Part shown: one piece after another, positions 18,104 through 27,600 of the stretch
Numbering within the stretch: position 1 is the stretch's first letter
How the letters are laid out: each line of letters begins with the position of its first letter
Assembly: GCA_963837695.1 (NCBI GenBank)
Contig: CAWINZ010000005.1
Location: 806,001 to 870,000 of the forward strand
Direction: 5' to 3'
Source: VRUE01 sp963837695
GTDB taxonomy: Bacteria; Actinomycetota; Thermoleophilia; Solirubrobacterales; 70-9
Length of the DNA: 64,000 bases
Made by a program: the position numbers and the translations under genes
Notes under the pieces: generated by a model
What the model was told of the DNA's origin: nothing
The model's database searches: none
The model's input: only the letters and a program-made list of their open reading frames with translations

Positions 18104-18270
18104 GTGAAGCTGCTCTTCTCGCCGATAGGGATCATCGCCGGGCTGCTGGCCGAGATGGTCGTCCAGAAGGGCTTCGACCGCCTCTGGTCGATCACAGCGT
18201 GCGCGGCGGCTTCGCGCGGATGACCGGGACCTGGCCGGGCGAGAAGGCGGCCGAGCGAAGCACTTCTTAA
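18104..18270 (+). pseudogene. DUF4235 gene remnant
   Basis: A GTG start opens KLLFSPIGIIAGLLAEMVVQ, then KGFDRLW, the normal N-terminus of DUF4235 membrane proteins. The frame then closes. The conserved C-terminal piece (RGGFARMTGTWPGEKAAE) is present in the +1 frame only 3-4 codons later. The middle of the protein (about 35 residues) is therefore deleted and the frame is shifted. The gene is dead but recent enough that both ends are recognisable. Confidence 0.7.
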
Positions 18271-18290
18271 AACGACGAAAGGAACTCGAC

Positions 18291-18479
18291 ATGAGCATTC
18301 TCGACAAGGTGACCGGCAGAGCCAAGAAGGCGGCCGGAGACCTCACCGATGACGCCTCGCTACGACGCGAGGGCCGGCGTGAGGAGAAGAAGGGCGAGAA
18401 GAAGGACGAGCTCGACAACGCCCAAGAGAGCGCGGATCGCAAGGCCGAGGAGGTAGCGGACCTCGAGCGGAAAACCTGA
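18291..18479 (+). CDS. csbD: CsbD family stress protein
   Basis: This 62-residue, highly charged protein matches the CsbD family (ILDKVTGRAKKAAGDLTDD, then E/K-rich helices). CsbD proteins are general-stress proteins of unknown mechanism. AAGGA lies 7 nt before the ATG. A strong hairpin begins about 20 nt after the stop. It follows the DUF4235 remnant. Confidence 0.85.
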   Translation: MSILDKVTGRAKKAAGDLTDDASLRREGRREEKKGEKKDELDNAQESADRKAEEVADLERKT

Positions 18480-18496
18480 GCCACCCGCGGGTTTCC

Positions 18497-18569
18497 TTCT
18501 TGGGGCATCGAGACCGCAAAAACCGGTGTCCCAAGAAGTGTTTTTGCGGTCTCGACGACTGATTGCCCC
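18497..18569. repeat. Hairpin with alternative pairing after csbD
   Basis: A perfect 15-bp stem (18508-18522 with 18541-18555, TCGAGACCGCAAAAA) is extended outward by GGGGCA/TGCCCC (18502-18507, 18564-18569). Inside the loop, CCCAAGAA (18530-18537) is exactly complementary to TTCTTGGG (18497-18504), which overlaps the outer stem. The two folds are mutually exclusive. It probably terminates csbD but could act as a switch before the SRPBCC gene. Confidence 0.7.
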
Positions 18570-18588
18570 GCCCAAATAGGATCGGGAT

Positions 18589-19035
18589 ATGAAGCCGGTG
18601 ACCGTTTCGACCGTGGTGGCCAGGCCTGTTGCGGAGGTCTATGACTTCCTCGACGTGCTGGCGAATCACGAGAGCTTCACCGATCACCTGCTGATCAAGT
18701 GGAAGTTCTCCGGGCCGGCGCGCGGCGTCGGCGCCAAGGCTGAGGCCAAGGCGAACACGGTCGGCTCCCAGGACTGGACCGACTTCGAGGTCGTCGAGGC
18801 CGAGCCGCCGGTCAGGATCGTCGAGGAGGGGATCGGCAACGGCGGCAAGCGCCACACCCGGGGCACCTACCGGCTCGAGGAGCTGCCCGACGGCAAGACG
18901 AATGTCTCCTTCGAGCTGGAGTGGCTCAAGACGGCACGGGCAGAACGCCTGATCCCGCCGATGACCCGCGCCTTCATACGTCGCGTCAACGCCAAATCGA
19001 TGCGGCGCCTCGCCAAGCAGCTCTCGGCCGGCTGA
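18589..19035 (+). CDS. SRPBCC (polyketide cyclase/dehydrase-like) protein
   Basis: This 148-residue protein has the SRPBCC/START-like helix-grip pattern: VARPVAEVYDFLDVLANHESF, a central EAEPPVRIVEEG strand region, and the long C-terminal helix MTRAFIRRVNAKSMRRLAKQL. Such domains bind hydrophobic ligands. The exact role is unknown. It converges on an NlpC-like gene 12 nt away. Confidence 0.82.
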   Translation: MKPVTVSTVVARPVAEVYDFLDVLANHESFTDHLLIKWKFSGPARGVGAKAEAKANTVGSQDWTDFEVVEAEPPVRIVEEGIGNGGKRHTRGTYRLEELPDGKTNVSFELEWLKTARAERLIPPMTRAFIRRVNAKSMRRLAKQLSAG

Positions 19036-19047
19036 GCAGGGTTCGGC

Positions 19048-19608
19048 TCAGAGGCCGACCGGGTGGCGCGCCGCGAAGCCGCGCGGTTGGACCCGTTCGG
19101 TGTGCCAGCGCGGCCCGCTGACGCCGGGCAGATCGTCGCGGGTGTCGAAGCGCAGCCCGGCGATCACCATGTAGACGTGCTCGGCGTTGGCGTAGACGGT
19201 GATCCAGCGGCCGGTTCCGCCGATCCCCCAGTAGGCCAGCTGTCCCGAGACCATCGTCGTATCGAGCAGCCCGCCGCCGTGCAGCGAAAAGCCGACAGCG
19301 CCCGAGCAGTCATAGCCGCGCGTCGTCCAGCTCCGGTGGCCGCCGCCCCATACATAGGGCCTGCCGGCGATGTGGTTGGCGGCAGCGATCGCCTCCTTCA
19401 CCGCCGCCGGCGCGTTCGGCGGCGGAACCGCCTCACCATCGACCAGCGTCGCGCCGCAGGTGGCGCTGGTCCTGGGCACGCCTTCTGAGGCGGGGATGCA
19501 GCTGTAGCCCCAGGGGACAGCCCGGCCGGAGGCGCTGGGCGCTCCGAGGGCGATCAGTGCGCCGGTGGCCAGCAGGGCCAGCGTCATCGCTTTCAGTTTC
19601 GGGTTCAA
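19048..19608 (-). CDS. Secreted NlpC/P60-like protein
   Basis: This 186-residue protein has a Sec signal peptide (ALLATGALIALGAPSASG) and one domain with WGGGHRSW, RGYDCSGAVGFSL and NAEHVYMVIAG. It is clearly paralogous to the 17173-17964 lipoprotein but lacks the lipobox and long linker. The start is a TTG at 19608, with an ATG at 19587 as alternative. It lies just downstream of the TrxR-like gene on the same strand. Confidence 0.82.
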   Translation of the reverse strand: MNPKLKAMTLALLATGALIALGAPSASGRAVPWGYSCIPASEGVPRTSATCGATLVDGEAVPPPNAPAAVKEAIAAANHIAGRPYVWGGGHRSWTTRGYDCSGAVGFSLHGGGLLDTTMVSGQLAYWGIGGTGRWITVYANAEHVYMVIAGLRFDTRDDLPGVSGPRWHTERVQPRGFAARHPVGL

Positions 19609-19620
19609 GACTCAGAAAGG

Positions 19621-21216
19621 CTACGCCGACCCGGGCGAGAGGCGCTCGTGGACGAAGCGGACTACCGCTGCGCCCTCGCCGACCGCGGTCGCGCAGCGCT
19701 TGATCGAGCCGGCGCGCACGTCGCCGGCGGCGTAGACGCCGGGCACGCTGGTCTCGAGCAGTCCCTGCGCGCCCGCTTCGGGGCCGGTGAGGACGAAGCC
19801 CTTGGGGTCGCGGGCGACCGTATCGCCGAGCCACTCGGTGCAGGGGGAGGCGCCGAGGAAGAGGAAGAGGAAGGAGAGCGGCAGCTCGGTCCCGTCGGTG
19901 AGGGTGACGGCGTCGAGGCGGCCCTGCTCGCCGTGCAGGGCGGTGACTTCGCTGCGGGCCCGGACGGCGACGCCGTAGCGCTCGAGCTCCTCGATCAGGT
20001 AGTGGGACATCGTCTCGCTGAGGTCGGCGCGGCGGTGCAGGAGGGTGACGAGGGCGCCGCCGCGGGCCAGCCAGACGGCGGCCTGGGCAGCCGAGTTGCC
20101 GCCGCCGACGACCCCGACCCGTTGGGCGCCGCAGAGGTGGGCCTCCGGTGGGCCGGCGGCGTAGAAGACGCTGATCCCCTCGTAGTGCTCGAGCTCGTCG
20201 ACCGGAAGGCGGCGGTATTCGGCGCCGGTCGAGAGCAGCACCGCGCGCGCGACGATCTCGTTGCCTTCGTCGAGCGTGACCACGTGGCGCCCATTGCCGG
20301 GCTGCAGCGAGCGGGCGCGGTAGGGCGTCGCCGTGCGGGCGCGGAACTTGCGCGCTTGCGTTACCGCCCGGCTGGTCAGCTCGGAGCCGCTGATCCCGGC
20401 CGGGAAGCCGAGGTAGTTCTCGATCCGCCGCGAGGTGCCCGCCTGGCCGCCGAGCACCGTGCTCTCGATCACCAGCGTGTCGAGGCCCTCCGAGGCGCCG
20501 TAGACAGCGGCGCCGAGTCCGGCCGGCCCACCGCCGACGACGAGCAGGTCGACCTCCTCGCGCCGCGATAGCTGCAGCCCGATGCCCAGCGCCCGCGACA
20601 GCTCGCCGTTGCTCGGCCGGCGCAGCTCGTGTCCACCGGGAAGGCGGACCAGCGGCAGCTCCTCGTCGCCGGCCGCCTCGACCAGCGCCGCGGTCTCGAC
20701 GCTCTCGGCCGGATCGATCCATGTATTGGGCAGCCGCAGGCTCTTGGCGAAATCGAGCAGACGGCGCGTGTCCGCCGAGTCGCGCGGGCCGACGATCTCG
20801 ATCCCGATTCCCTCGCGCTGTTGGAGCATTTCGCGGCGCTCGACGAACGCCGAGAGCAGCAGGTCGGAGAGCGAGCCGTCGTCGAAGAGCAACTGCCTGA
20901 GCTCTTCGCGGTCGACCGCGATGTAGCGCATCGGCTCGGTTACGACGGCGGTGAGAAACACAGTCTGCCCGGAGAGCAGGTTCATCTCGCCGAGGAAGCC
21001 GGACGCGCCATGGCGGATGATCTCCTCGCCGGTGGCATCGGTCACCGCGACCTCACCCTCGATTACCGCGACGAACGGGTAGCTCTCGTCACCGATCTCG
21101 AACAGCTTCTCGCCGACCGCGGCGGTGCGCTCTTCGCCGTGCTGGGCCAGCGTCGCGAGCTGCGACTTGGAGAGCACGCGACTTGCCGGAGCAGGCACCC
21201 CGATAAGGCTACCCAC
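19621..21216 (-). CDS. Cyclic-nucleotide-binding domain fused to thioredoxin-reductase-like flavoprotein lacking the redox dicysteine
   Basis: This 531-residue protein starts with GTG. Residues about 20-130 are a cNMP-binding domain (LFEIGDESYPFVAVIEGEVAV, GFLGEMNLLSG). Residues about 215-531 are a TrxR-like fold with FAD motif VVGGGPAGLGAAVYGASEG, NAD(P) motif VGVVGGGNSAAQAA and C-terminal VYAAGDVRAG. Where TrxR has CATC, this protein reads VFYAAGPPEAHLC, so the active-site pair is missing. It may be a ligand-regulated NAD(P)H sensor or oxidoreductase with a different acceptor. Confidence 0.88.
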   Translation of the reverse strand: MGSLIGVPAPASRVLSKSQLATLAQHGEERTAAVGEKLFEIGDESYPFVAVIEGEVAVTDATGEEIIRHGASGFLGEMNLLSGQTVFLTAVVTEPMRYIAVDREELRQLLFDDGSLSDLLLSAFVERREMLQQREGIGIEIVGPRDSADTRRLLDFAKSLRLPNTWIDPAESVETAALVEAAGDEELPLVRLPGGHELRRPSNGELSRALGIGLQLSRREEVDLLVVGGGPAGLGAAVYGASEGLDTLVIESTVLGGQAGTSRRIENYLGFPAGISGSELTSRAVTQARKFRARTATPYRARSLQPGNGRHVVTLDEGNEIVARAVLLSTGAEYRRLPVDELEHYEGISVFYAAGPPEAHLCGAQRVGVVGGGNSAAQAAVWLARGGALVTLLHRRADLSETMSHYLIEELERYGVAVRARSEVTALHGEQGRLDAVTLTDGTELPLSFLFLFLGASPCTEWLGDTVARDPKGFVLTGPEAGAQGLLETSVPGVYAAGDVRAGSIKRCATAVGEGAAVVRFVHERLSPGSA

Positions 21217-21232
21217 CCGCGTGCCGCAGCCT

Positions 21233-23179
21233 CTACGAGGAAGCCGGCACGATGCAGTCTCTCCTGTCGGTCATCGCCGTCGGAGCGGTGTTGGGGAATG
21301 CTTCGAGCAGGGCGTCGGCGATCAGCCTGCTGCGCGCCACGTAACCCGGCGAGGTGAAGTGGATGCCGTCAGGGATGAACCAGGCATCCTTGACATCGGC
21401 CGCCCAGTCGTAGATGCGCATGTAGGGATGGCGGTCGCAGGCTTCGAGCAGCGCTTCGTCCCACGACCTCATGTTCTTCTCCGCGTAGGGGTCGTTGGTG
21501 ACGAGCGACTTCACATTCACCCAGAGCACCGGTTCGTTGCCGATCGTCGACATCATGCTGTCGATCCGGTCGGCGTAGGTGAAGCTCGAGCCGACCGCGA
21601 CGTCGGCCGCCTCGTTCGTCCCCAGCGCCAGCACCCAGCAGCCTTCGAACCCTTCGTTCTTCCATGCTTCGGCAACTTCTCGGGCGTTTGGTTCCCCCTC
21701 GAAATTCTCGTAGATCGAGAGCGCTCCGGCGATCGCGAAGTGTTGCGTGGTGGCGCCGACCCGGGCGTACTGGGCGCTGATCCGCTGCTTGCGATCCGGC
21801 AGATAGTTGTCGGAGACGAGCCCCTCCGAGGTCGAGTCGCCGATATGGATGACGGCATTGCACGAAGTGGCCAGCGGCGCCCGCCGCACGTGTTTCACGG
21901 TGACGGTCTTGGCGACCGGTTCGGCGCCGATCGCGCTTGAGTTGCTCGATACTCCGACCCCGGCCAGACCGGCGACGGCGATCGCGAGGACGAGCCCGCC
22001 GGCGGCGAGGCCGGCCCAGCCCCACCGGTTCACCCGCTCGCGTCGCAACTTCCCCGCCCTCCACTGCCCCCACAACCTGCCCACGGCGCCGTGGCGGATC
22101 GGGTTCTCGAGGTAGCGCCAGGACAGCTCGGCCACGGTGAGGATCGCGGCGACTTGGAGGAGGGCTCGCGGCAGGCTGGGACTATGGGCGGCCTGGGGCG
22201 AGGTGAGGACGACGATCGGCAGGGTCCAGAGGTAGATGCCGTAGGAGCGTTCGCCGATCCATCGCATCGGCCTGCAGCCGACCACTGGCCCGAGCCGCGA
22301 CGCCGGGTGGACGAGCGAGGCGACGGCGAGGACCGAGCCCAACCCGAGCACGGCGAAGCCGCCGCGGTAGAGGAAGGGCGAGAACTCGGTCGTGCGCCAG
22401 AACATCAGGCCGATCACGACCAGGCCCGCGACGCCGGCCGCCTCGATCATCCAGCGCGCCCGCGGCGCGATGCGCGCGTGCAGGCGGCGGCTCGGCCAGA
22501 CCATCGCCAGCGCCGCGCCGATCAGCAGCTCGAGCGCCCGCGTGTCGGTCCCGTAGTAGACCCGCGAGGGGTCGAGCGAGGGGTGGTAGAGGACCGCCAT
22601 CAGGATCCCCGAGCAGAGCGCGGCGATCAGCGTGACCGCGGCGAGGCGAGGCCGCACGCCGGTCGTGTTCTTCAGCTCGGGGACCAAGCGCAGCCCGGCC
22701 ATCAGCAGGAACGGCCAGAGGATGTAGAACTGCTCCTCGACCGAGAGCGTCCAGAGGTGGTTGAGCGGCGAGGGCGGGGCGAAGCGTTCGAAGTAGGAGA
22801 CGTGGTGGAAGATCAACCACCAGTTGTTGACGTAGGCGGCGGCGCTGAGCGCTGCGGTGCGGAAGTCGGCAGGTTGGTGTGGACCGATCACCGTCACCCA
22901 CGCCGTCACCACGATCAGCATCACGAAGAGCGCCGGCAGCAGGCGGCGGGCGCGGGCCAGCCAGAACGACTTCAGCCTCATCCCGCCCTTGTTCACCTGG
23001 TTGAGCAGGATGTCGGTGATCAGGTAGCCGCTGAGGGTGAAGAACACACCCACCCCCAGCAGCCCGCCTTCCGCCCAACCGAATTTGAGGTGGTACAGCA
23101 TCACCCCGATCACGGCGATCGCGCGCAGCCCGTCGAGGCCGGGCATGTAGCGCCGGTCATGCTTTACCGGTTCAGGCAT
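21233..23179 (-). CDS. OafA/YrhL-type acyltransferase with SGNH hydrolase domain
   Basis: The protein has 648 residues. The N-terminal acyltransferase-3 domain has about ten membrane helices (YMPGLDGLRAIAVIGVMLYHL, GVGVFFTLSGYLITDI, LNHLWTLSVEEQFYILWP). The extracytoplasmic C-terminal SGNH domain carries IHIGDSTSEGL, LGTNEA and DGIHFTSPG. These proteins O-acylate surface polysaccharides or peptidoglycan. It starts 75 nt from the diguanylate cyclase gene's stop on the same strand. Confidence 0.92.
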   Translation of the reverse strand: MPEPVKHDRRYMPGLDGLRAIAVIGVMLYHLKFGWAEGGLLGVGVFFTLSGYLITDILLNQVNKGGMRLKSFWLARARRLLPALFVMLIVVTAWVTVIGPHQPADFRTAALSAAAYVNNWWLIFHHVSYFERFAPPSPLNHLWTLSVEEQFYILWPFLLMAGLRLVPELKNTTGVRPRLAAVTLIAALCSGILMAVLYHPSLDPSRVYYGTDTRALELLIGAALAMVWPSRRLHARIAPRARWMIEAAGVAGLVVIGLMFWRTTEFSPFLYRGGFAVLGLGSVLAVASLVHPASRLGPVVGCRPMRWIGERSYGIYLWTLPIVVLTSPQAAHSPSLPRALLQVAAILTVAELSWRYLENPIRHGAVGRLWGQWRAGKLRRERVNRWGWAGLAAGGLVLAIAVAGLAGVGVSSNSSAIGAEPVAKTVTVKHVRRAPLATSCNAVIHIGDSTSEGLVSDNYLPDRKQRISAQYARVGATTQHFAIAGALSIYENFEGEPNAREVAEAWKNEGFEGCWVLALGTNEAADVAVGSSFTYADRIDSMMSTIGNEPVLWVNVKSLVTNDPYAEKNMRSWDEALLEACDRHPYMRIYDWAADVKDAWFIPDGIHFTSPGYVARSRLIADALLEAFPNTAPTAMTDRRDCIVPASS

Positions 23180-23254
23180 GGCAGGAGATCATCGCGAGTG
23201 GCGCCCGATCACGTATGCCCAGCGCGACCTGGGAGAACTCCGTCACGACCGATC

Positions 23255-24790
<1,536 letters not shown>

Positions 24791-24995
24791 CTCGAGTGGC
24801 CTACAGGACTAGTCGGCTTTCTGGCTGCAGGACTTGAGTGTCGCTCGTCGACTTCGCATCCGACAGAGGTCCACCATTTTTTGGAGAACCAAGGCGTTTA
24901 TGGTAGAAGAAATAGCGTTAAAAACCTCCGACTGCAGCCGTCACAAAGCGATGTCGCGGCTTCCAGTCATTTCACAAGGCCAAGGGGGTGGAGTC

Positions 24996-25055
24996 ATGAC
25001 GTTCAAAGGAGCAGGTTCGACCATTCCGACGATGTCGATCAGCAAGGGGAACTAG
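24996..25055 (+). CDS. mccA: Candidate microcin-C-like precursor peptide ending in Asn
   Basis: A 19-codon ORF reads MTFKGAGSTIPTMSISKGN-stop. AAGGGGG lies 7 nt before the ATG, a good ribosome-binding site. The last residue is Asn directly before the stop. In microcin C systems MccB adenylates exactly such a C-terminal Asn of a short ribosomal peptide. The frame stays open upstream; ATG 24900, with AAGG before it, would give a 52-residue form with the same C-terminus. The next gene encodes an MccB-like enzyme. The sequence around it is visibly less GC-rich than its neighbours. Peptide expression is inferred, not shown. Confidence 0.6.
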   Translation: MTFKGAGSTIPTMSISKGN

Positions 25056-25082
25056 CACGGGGCTGTAGTTCCACAACGGATC

Positions 25083-25120
25083 GACCCCCCGGCTATGGCT
25101 TTAGCCCTAACCGGGGGGTC
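25083..25120 (+). terminator. Strong hairpin between precursor and mccB, possible attenuator
   Basis: GACCCCCCGG (25083-25092) pairs perfectly with CCGGGGGGTC (25111-25120). The loop contains a smaller GGCT/AGCC hairpin. It lies 28 nt after the candidate peptide stop and 41 nt before mccB. The characterised E. coli mccA-mccB junction has a terminator in the same place that keeps peptide mRNA more abundant than enzyme mRNA. Confidence 0.75.
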
Positions 25121-25161
25121 CCGTCCTCTTGCCAGGGAAAAAAAGCGAGGACCACTCGACA

Positions 25162-26301
25162 ATGACCGATTCCGGGCAGCTCCAAACTTTTCGACGCCCT
25201 CGGCTCAAGCGGACGATTGAGCCAATCGAGGCGCCCAATGGCGACATCCACCTGATGCGCTCATGGGCCGAGGACGTAAGGGTGCCGAACCCAAGCGATC
25301 GCGAGCGAAGCCTGCTGGATGCGCTCGACGGCACGCGCTCCCTCGATGAGCTGGAGCACGAGTTCGGTGCCGAGGAGGTGCGGGATACGCTTGATCAGAT
25401 GAGCGGCTGGTCGCTGCTCGAGGACGCCGCGGACGAAGACGCAATCCCCGCGATAGATAAAGAGCGACTCGACAGGCAGCTGAGGTATTTCAGCGACCTG
25501 GGGACGCACGACGCCCCTTCGCCCTCCGCATGCCAAGAGCGCCTGCGGGAGGCCAGTGTCGCGGTGCTCGGGGCCGGCGGACTGGGCGGAAGGACCGCGT
25601 ATGAGCTGGCTGCATGCGGGGTCGGAGAGATCCGCCTGATCGACGGCGACAGAGTAGAGATGAGCAACCTCAATCGGCAGATCCAGTACAGCGAGGCCGA
25701 CATCGGCTCGTTGAAGGCTGAGGTCATGGCCGAACGACTACGCGCGTTCAATTCCAGCATCTCTGTAAGCGCAACCTGTAAGCGGTTGGAAAGTCAAGCC
25801 GAGCTGGCCGCGTTTATCGAGGGAGCCACCTTTGTCGTCGGCTCAGCGGATTGGCCGCCGTTTGTGATTGAAGGCTGGTGTAACGCCGCGTGCTTTGAGG
25901 CGGGAATTCCGTACATCACCATGAACCAGATGCCGCCGCTCGTGCGCATCGGTCCTCTCTACGTCCCAGGGCGGACTGGGTGCTTCGAGTGTCAGGCGAT
26001 GCGCTACCGGCGCGACTATCCGCTGCTTGATGTCGTGATCGACCAACGGCGTGGATTTGAGCCACAGGCTGTAACGCTTGGTCCGGCCTCCGGAGCCATC
26101 GGAGGCCTCATTGGGATGGAAGTGCTGCACTTTCTTACCGGTGTGATCGAGCCCGCCAGCCTGGGCGTCGGGCTGACCCTCGACGCTCGCACCATGACCT
26201 TTGAGCGGGAACCTGTCATCCAAGAAAGCGATTGTCCCGTTTGTGGGTCCCTTGCAGGCGAAGCCGATGAGGACCGGCCTAGGTCGGCGTCCAATGAGTG
26301 A
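25162..26301 (+). CDS. mccB: MccB-like peptide adenylyltransferase (E1/ThiF family) with N-terminal leader-binding domain
   Basis: The protein has 379 residues. Residues 10-90 resemble a PqqD/RRE peptide-binding domain (GDIHLMRSWAEDVRVPNPSD, LLDALDGTRSLDEL). Residues 130-350 are an E1-like adenylation domain: nucleotide loop GAGGLGG (137-143), DGDRVEMSNLNRQ (161-173) and K185. A Zn site is formed by C274/C277 and C358/C361. The segment IGPLYVPGRTGCFEC (263-277) is very like that of E. coli MccB as I recall it. Such enzymes couple the C-terminal Asn of a short peptide to a nucleotide through an N-P bond. No YcaO gene is nearby, which argues against a thiazole/oxazole pathway. The start is ATG 25162. 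Confidence 0.82.
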   Translation: MTDSGQLQTFRRPRLKRTIEPIEAPNGDIHLMRSWAEDVRVPNPSDRERSLLDALDGTRSLDELEHEFGAEEVRDTLDQMSGWSLLEDAADEDAIPAIDKERLDRQLRYFSDLGTHDAPSPSACQERLREASVAVLGAGGLGGRTAYELAACGVGEIRLIDGDRVEMSNLNRQIQYSEADIGSLKAEVMAERLRAFNSSISVSATCKRLESQAELAAFIEGATFVVGSADWPPFVIEGWCNAACFEAGIPYITMNQMPPLVRIGPLYVPGRTGCFECQAMRYRRDYPLLDVVIDQRRGFEPQAVTLGPASGAIGGLIGMEVLHFLTGVIEPASLGVGLTLDARTMTFEREPVIQESDCPVCGSLAGEADEDRPRSASNE

Positions 26302-27067
26302 CAACGTAGCCCCGGCGCTTGAAGCATATGAGTCATTGGCGGCCGTATATGACGACTTCAACTACCGCAATGACTACGAGACGTGGATCGGTGCGACCCT
26401 CCTTCCGAGACTTCTCGACTACGGACTCGAAGCACCCGGCCTAGCACTCGATATCGCATGCGGGACCGGTCGGGCATTTCCGCCGTTGCTTAAGCGCGGC
26501 TGGGAGATCTGCGGTTGCGACCTCTCGCCCGCGATGGTGACGATCGCGAGGGAACATTTCGGAGACCAAGTACGCCTGAGCGTTGCTGACATGCGTCACC
26601 TGCCGGCTCTTGGCAGCTTCGATCTCGTTCTTGTGATGAACGACGCGGTGAATCATCTGTTGACGGACGGCGATCTCCGCCAGACGCTGGCGGGCGTCGC
26701 AGCGAATCTCTCGCCCACCGGGCTTCTCGTTTTCGACTGCAACACGAGGGCACTTTTCCGTGAGCTGTTCGGCGCTGCCCAGCGACGCACCGTTGAGCGC
26801 GGTGACAGGCAATGGATTTGGCAAGGACTGGGTGAAAGCGATCAGTCCCCGGCGACATTTCGCGCGCAGATCTCAGGCGATTCGATTGACTCGCCCACGA
26901 TCACGGAGCGCCACTTCTCACAGCAGGAGGTCAAAGCGGCGATTGAGGCGGCCGGACTCAAATGTCGCGGCGTGCTCGGGCAGCGCGAAGTGGACGGAAG
27001 GGCCACCCTCAGCGAGCAGCCGGACGACGAGCGAGATGGCAAGTTCATCTACTTCGCCTCGCATTAG
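26294..27067 (+). CDS. SAM-dependent class I methyltransferase-fold tailoring enzyme
   Basis: This 257-residue protein has YDDFNYRNDYETWI at the N-terminus, motif I LDIACGTGRAFPPLLKRG, CDLSPAMVTIA (motif II), FDLVLVMNDAVNHL (motif IV) and a C-terminal YFASH. It overlaps the mccB stop by 8 nt, so the two are translationally coupled. In microcin C pathways SAM-using enzymes of this fold either methylate, carboxymethylate (MccS/CmoA type) or transfer aminocarboxypropyl (MccD). The sequence alone does not decide between them. No exporter or immunity gene follows within the window. Confidence 0.82.
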   Translation: MSDNVAPALEAYESLAAVYDDFNYRNDYETWIGATLLPRLLDYGLEAPGLALDIACGTGRAFPPLLKRGWEICGCDLSPAMVTIAREHFGDQVRLSVADMRHLPALGSFDLVLVMNDAVNHLLTDGDLRQTLAGVAANLSPTGLLVFDCNTRALFRELFGAAQRRTVERGDRQWIWQGLGESDQSPATFRAQISGDSIDSPTITERHFSQQEVKAAIEAAGLKCRGVLGQREVDGRATLSEQPDDERDGKFIYFASH

Positions 27068-27207
27068 AGCCGCATCAGTGTTCATTCGATCGGCCGGCTC
27101 CCTTCTCGGTCAACTCGGCCTCCTGTCGCAGCTCCCCGACCGCGCGCCCCTTGGCGAAGCGCCCCGCGCGTGGCGTAGAGGGCCGGGAGGGCGGCGGTGT
27201 CCTTCGG

Positions 27208-27540
27208 TCACGCCTGCCCCTGCGCGAGCTCATGGAGATGGGCGTAGCGCCGAAGCGCCCGCAGGCGCTCCTCGGGCGTGAGTCGCAGGAGAAGCTCAGC
27301 CAGTTCGATGTCGTGCGGGTCGGGCGTCGGCTCCGCACTGATTCTCACCCGCTTGCCACACGCTGCCGCAAGTCGTTGGAGCGTCTCCCAGGAGGGGGTC
27401 GCTGCGCCCCGCTCGTAGCGGGCGACGGCCGGCTGGGACGTACCGGCCCGGCGCGCGAGGGCACGCTGAGAGAGGCTGGCGCCAAGGCGCAACTCGCGCA
27501 CGAGCACGTTGGGGGAATCCATGCCGATACGATACCTCAT
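27208..27540 (-). CDS. XRE-family helix-turn-helix regulator
   Basis: The protein has about 104-110 residues with a Cro/CI HTH (LRLGASLSQRALARRAGTSQPAVARYERGAATPSWETL) and a helical C-terminus (LLLRLTPEERLRALRRYAHL). The ATG at 27540 sits inside an operator-like dyad. Translation from it would need a leaderless transcript; the ATG at 27522 is the alternative. It resembles antitoxin-type repressors, but no toxin gene follows. The 140 bp downstream holds nothing I can assign. Confidence 0.8.
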   Translation of the reverse strand: MRYRIGMDSPNVLVRELRLGASLSQRALARRAGTSQPAVARYERGAATPSWETLQRLAAACGKRVRISAEPTPDPHDIELAELLLRLTPEERLRALRRYAHLHELAQGQA

Positions 27541-27548
27541 TAGGTATC
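27531..27548 (-). promoter_or_regulatory. Operator-like dyad at the XRE gene start
   Basis: GATACC-TCATTA-GGTATC is a perfect 6-bp dyad with a 6-nt spacer covering the first ATG of the regulator. AT-rich sequence beyond it (27549-27560) could hold the -10. Autoregulation is inferred. Confidence 0.55.
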
Positions 27549-27600
27549 AATATCTAATCATCGGTCCGCGTCCGCGACCAGCTGAAGACTCTCGCTCTCA

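Noticed and set aside
25162..26301. Reading the E1-like gene as a thiazole/oxazole (TOMM) or thiamine/molybdopterin enzyme
   Set aside because: No YcaO, ThiS/MoaD or sulfur-transfer gene is nearby. The Asn-ending small ORF, peptide-clamp N-terminus and overlapping SAM enzyme fit MccB better.
27075..27207. Possible extra minus-strand coding tail downstream of the XRE regulator
   Set aside because: The frame has no start after the XRE stop and its translation matches no family. It could be decayed sequence, but this cannot be shown.
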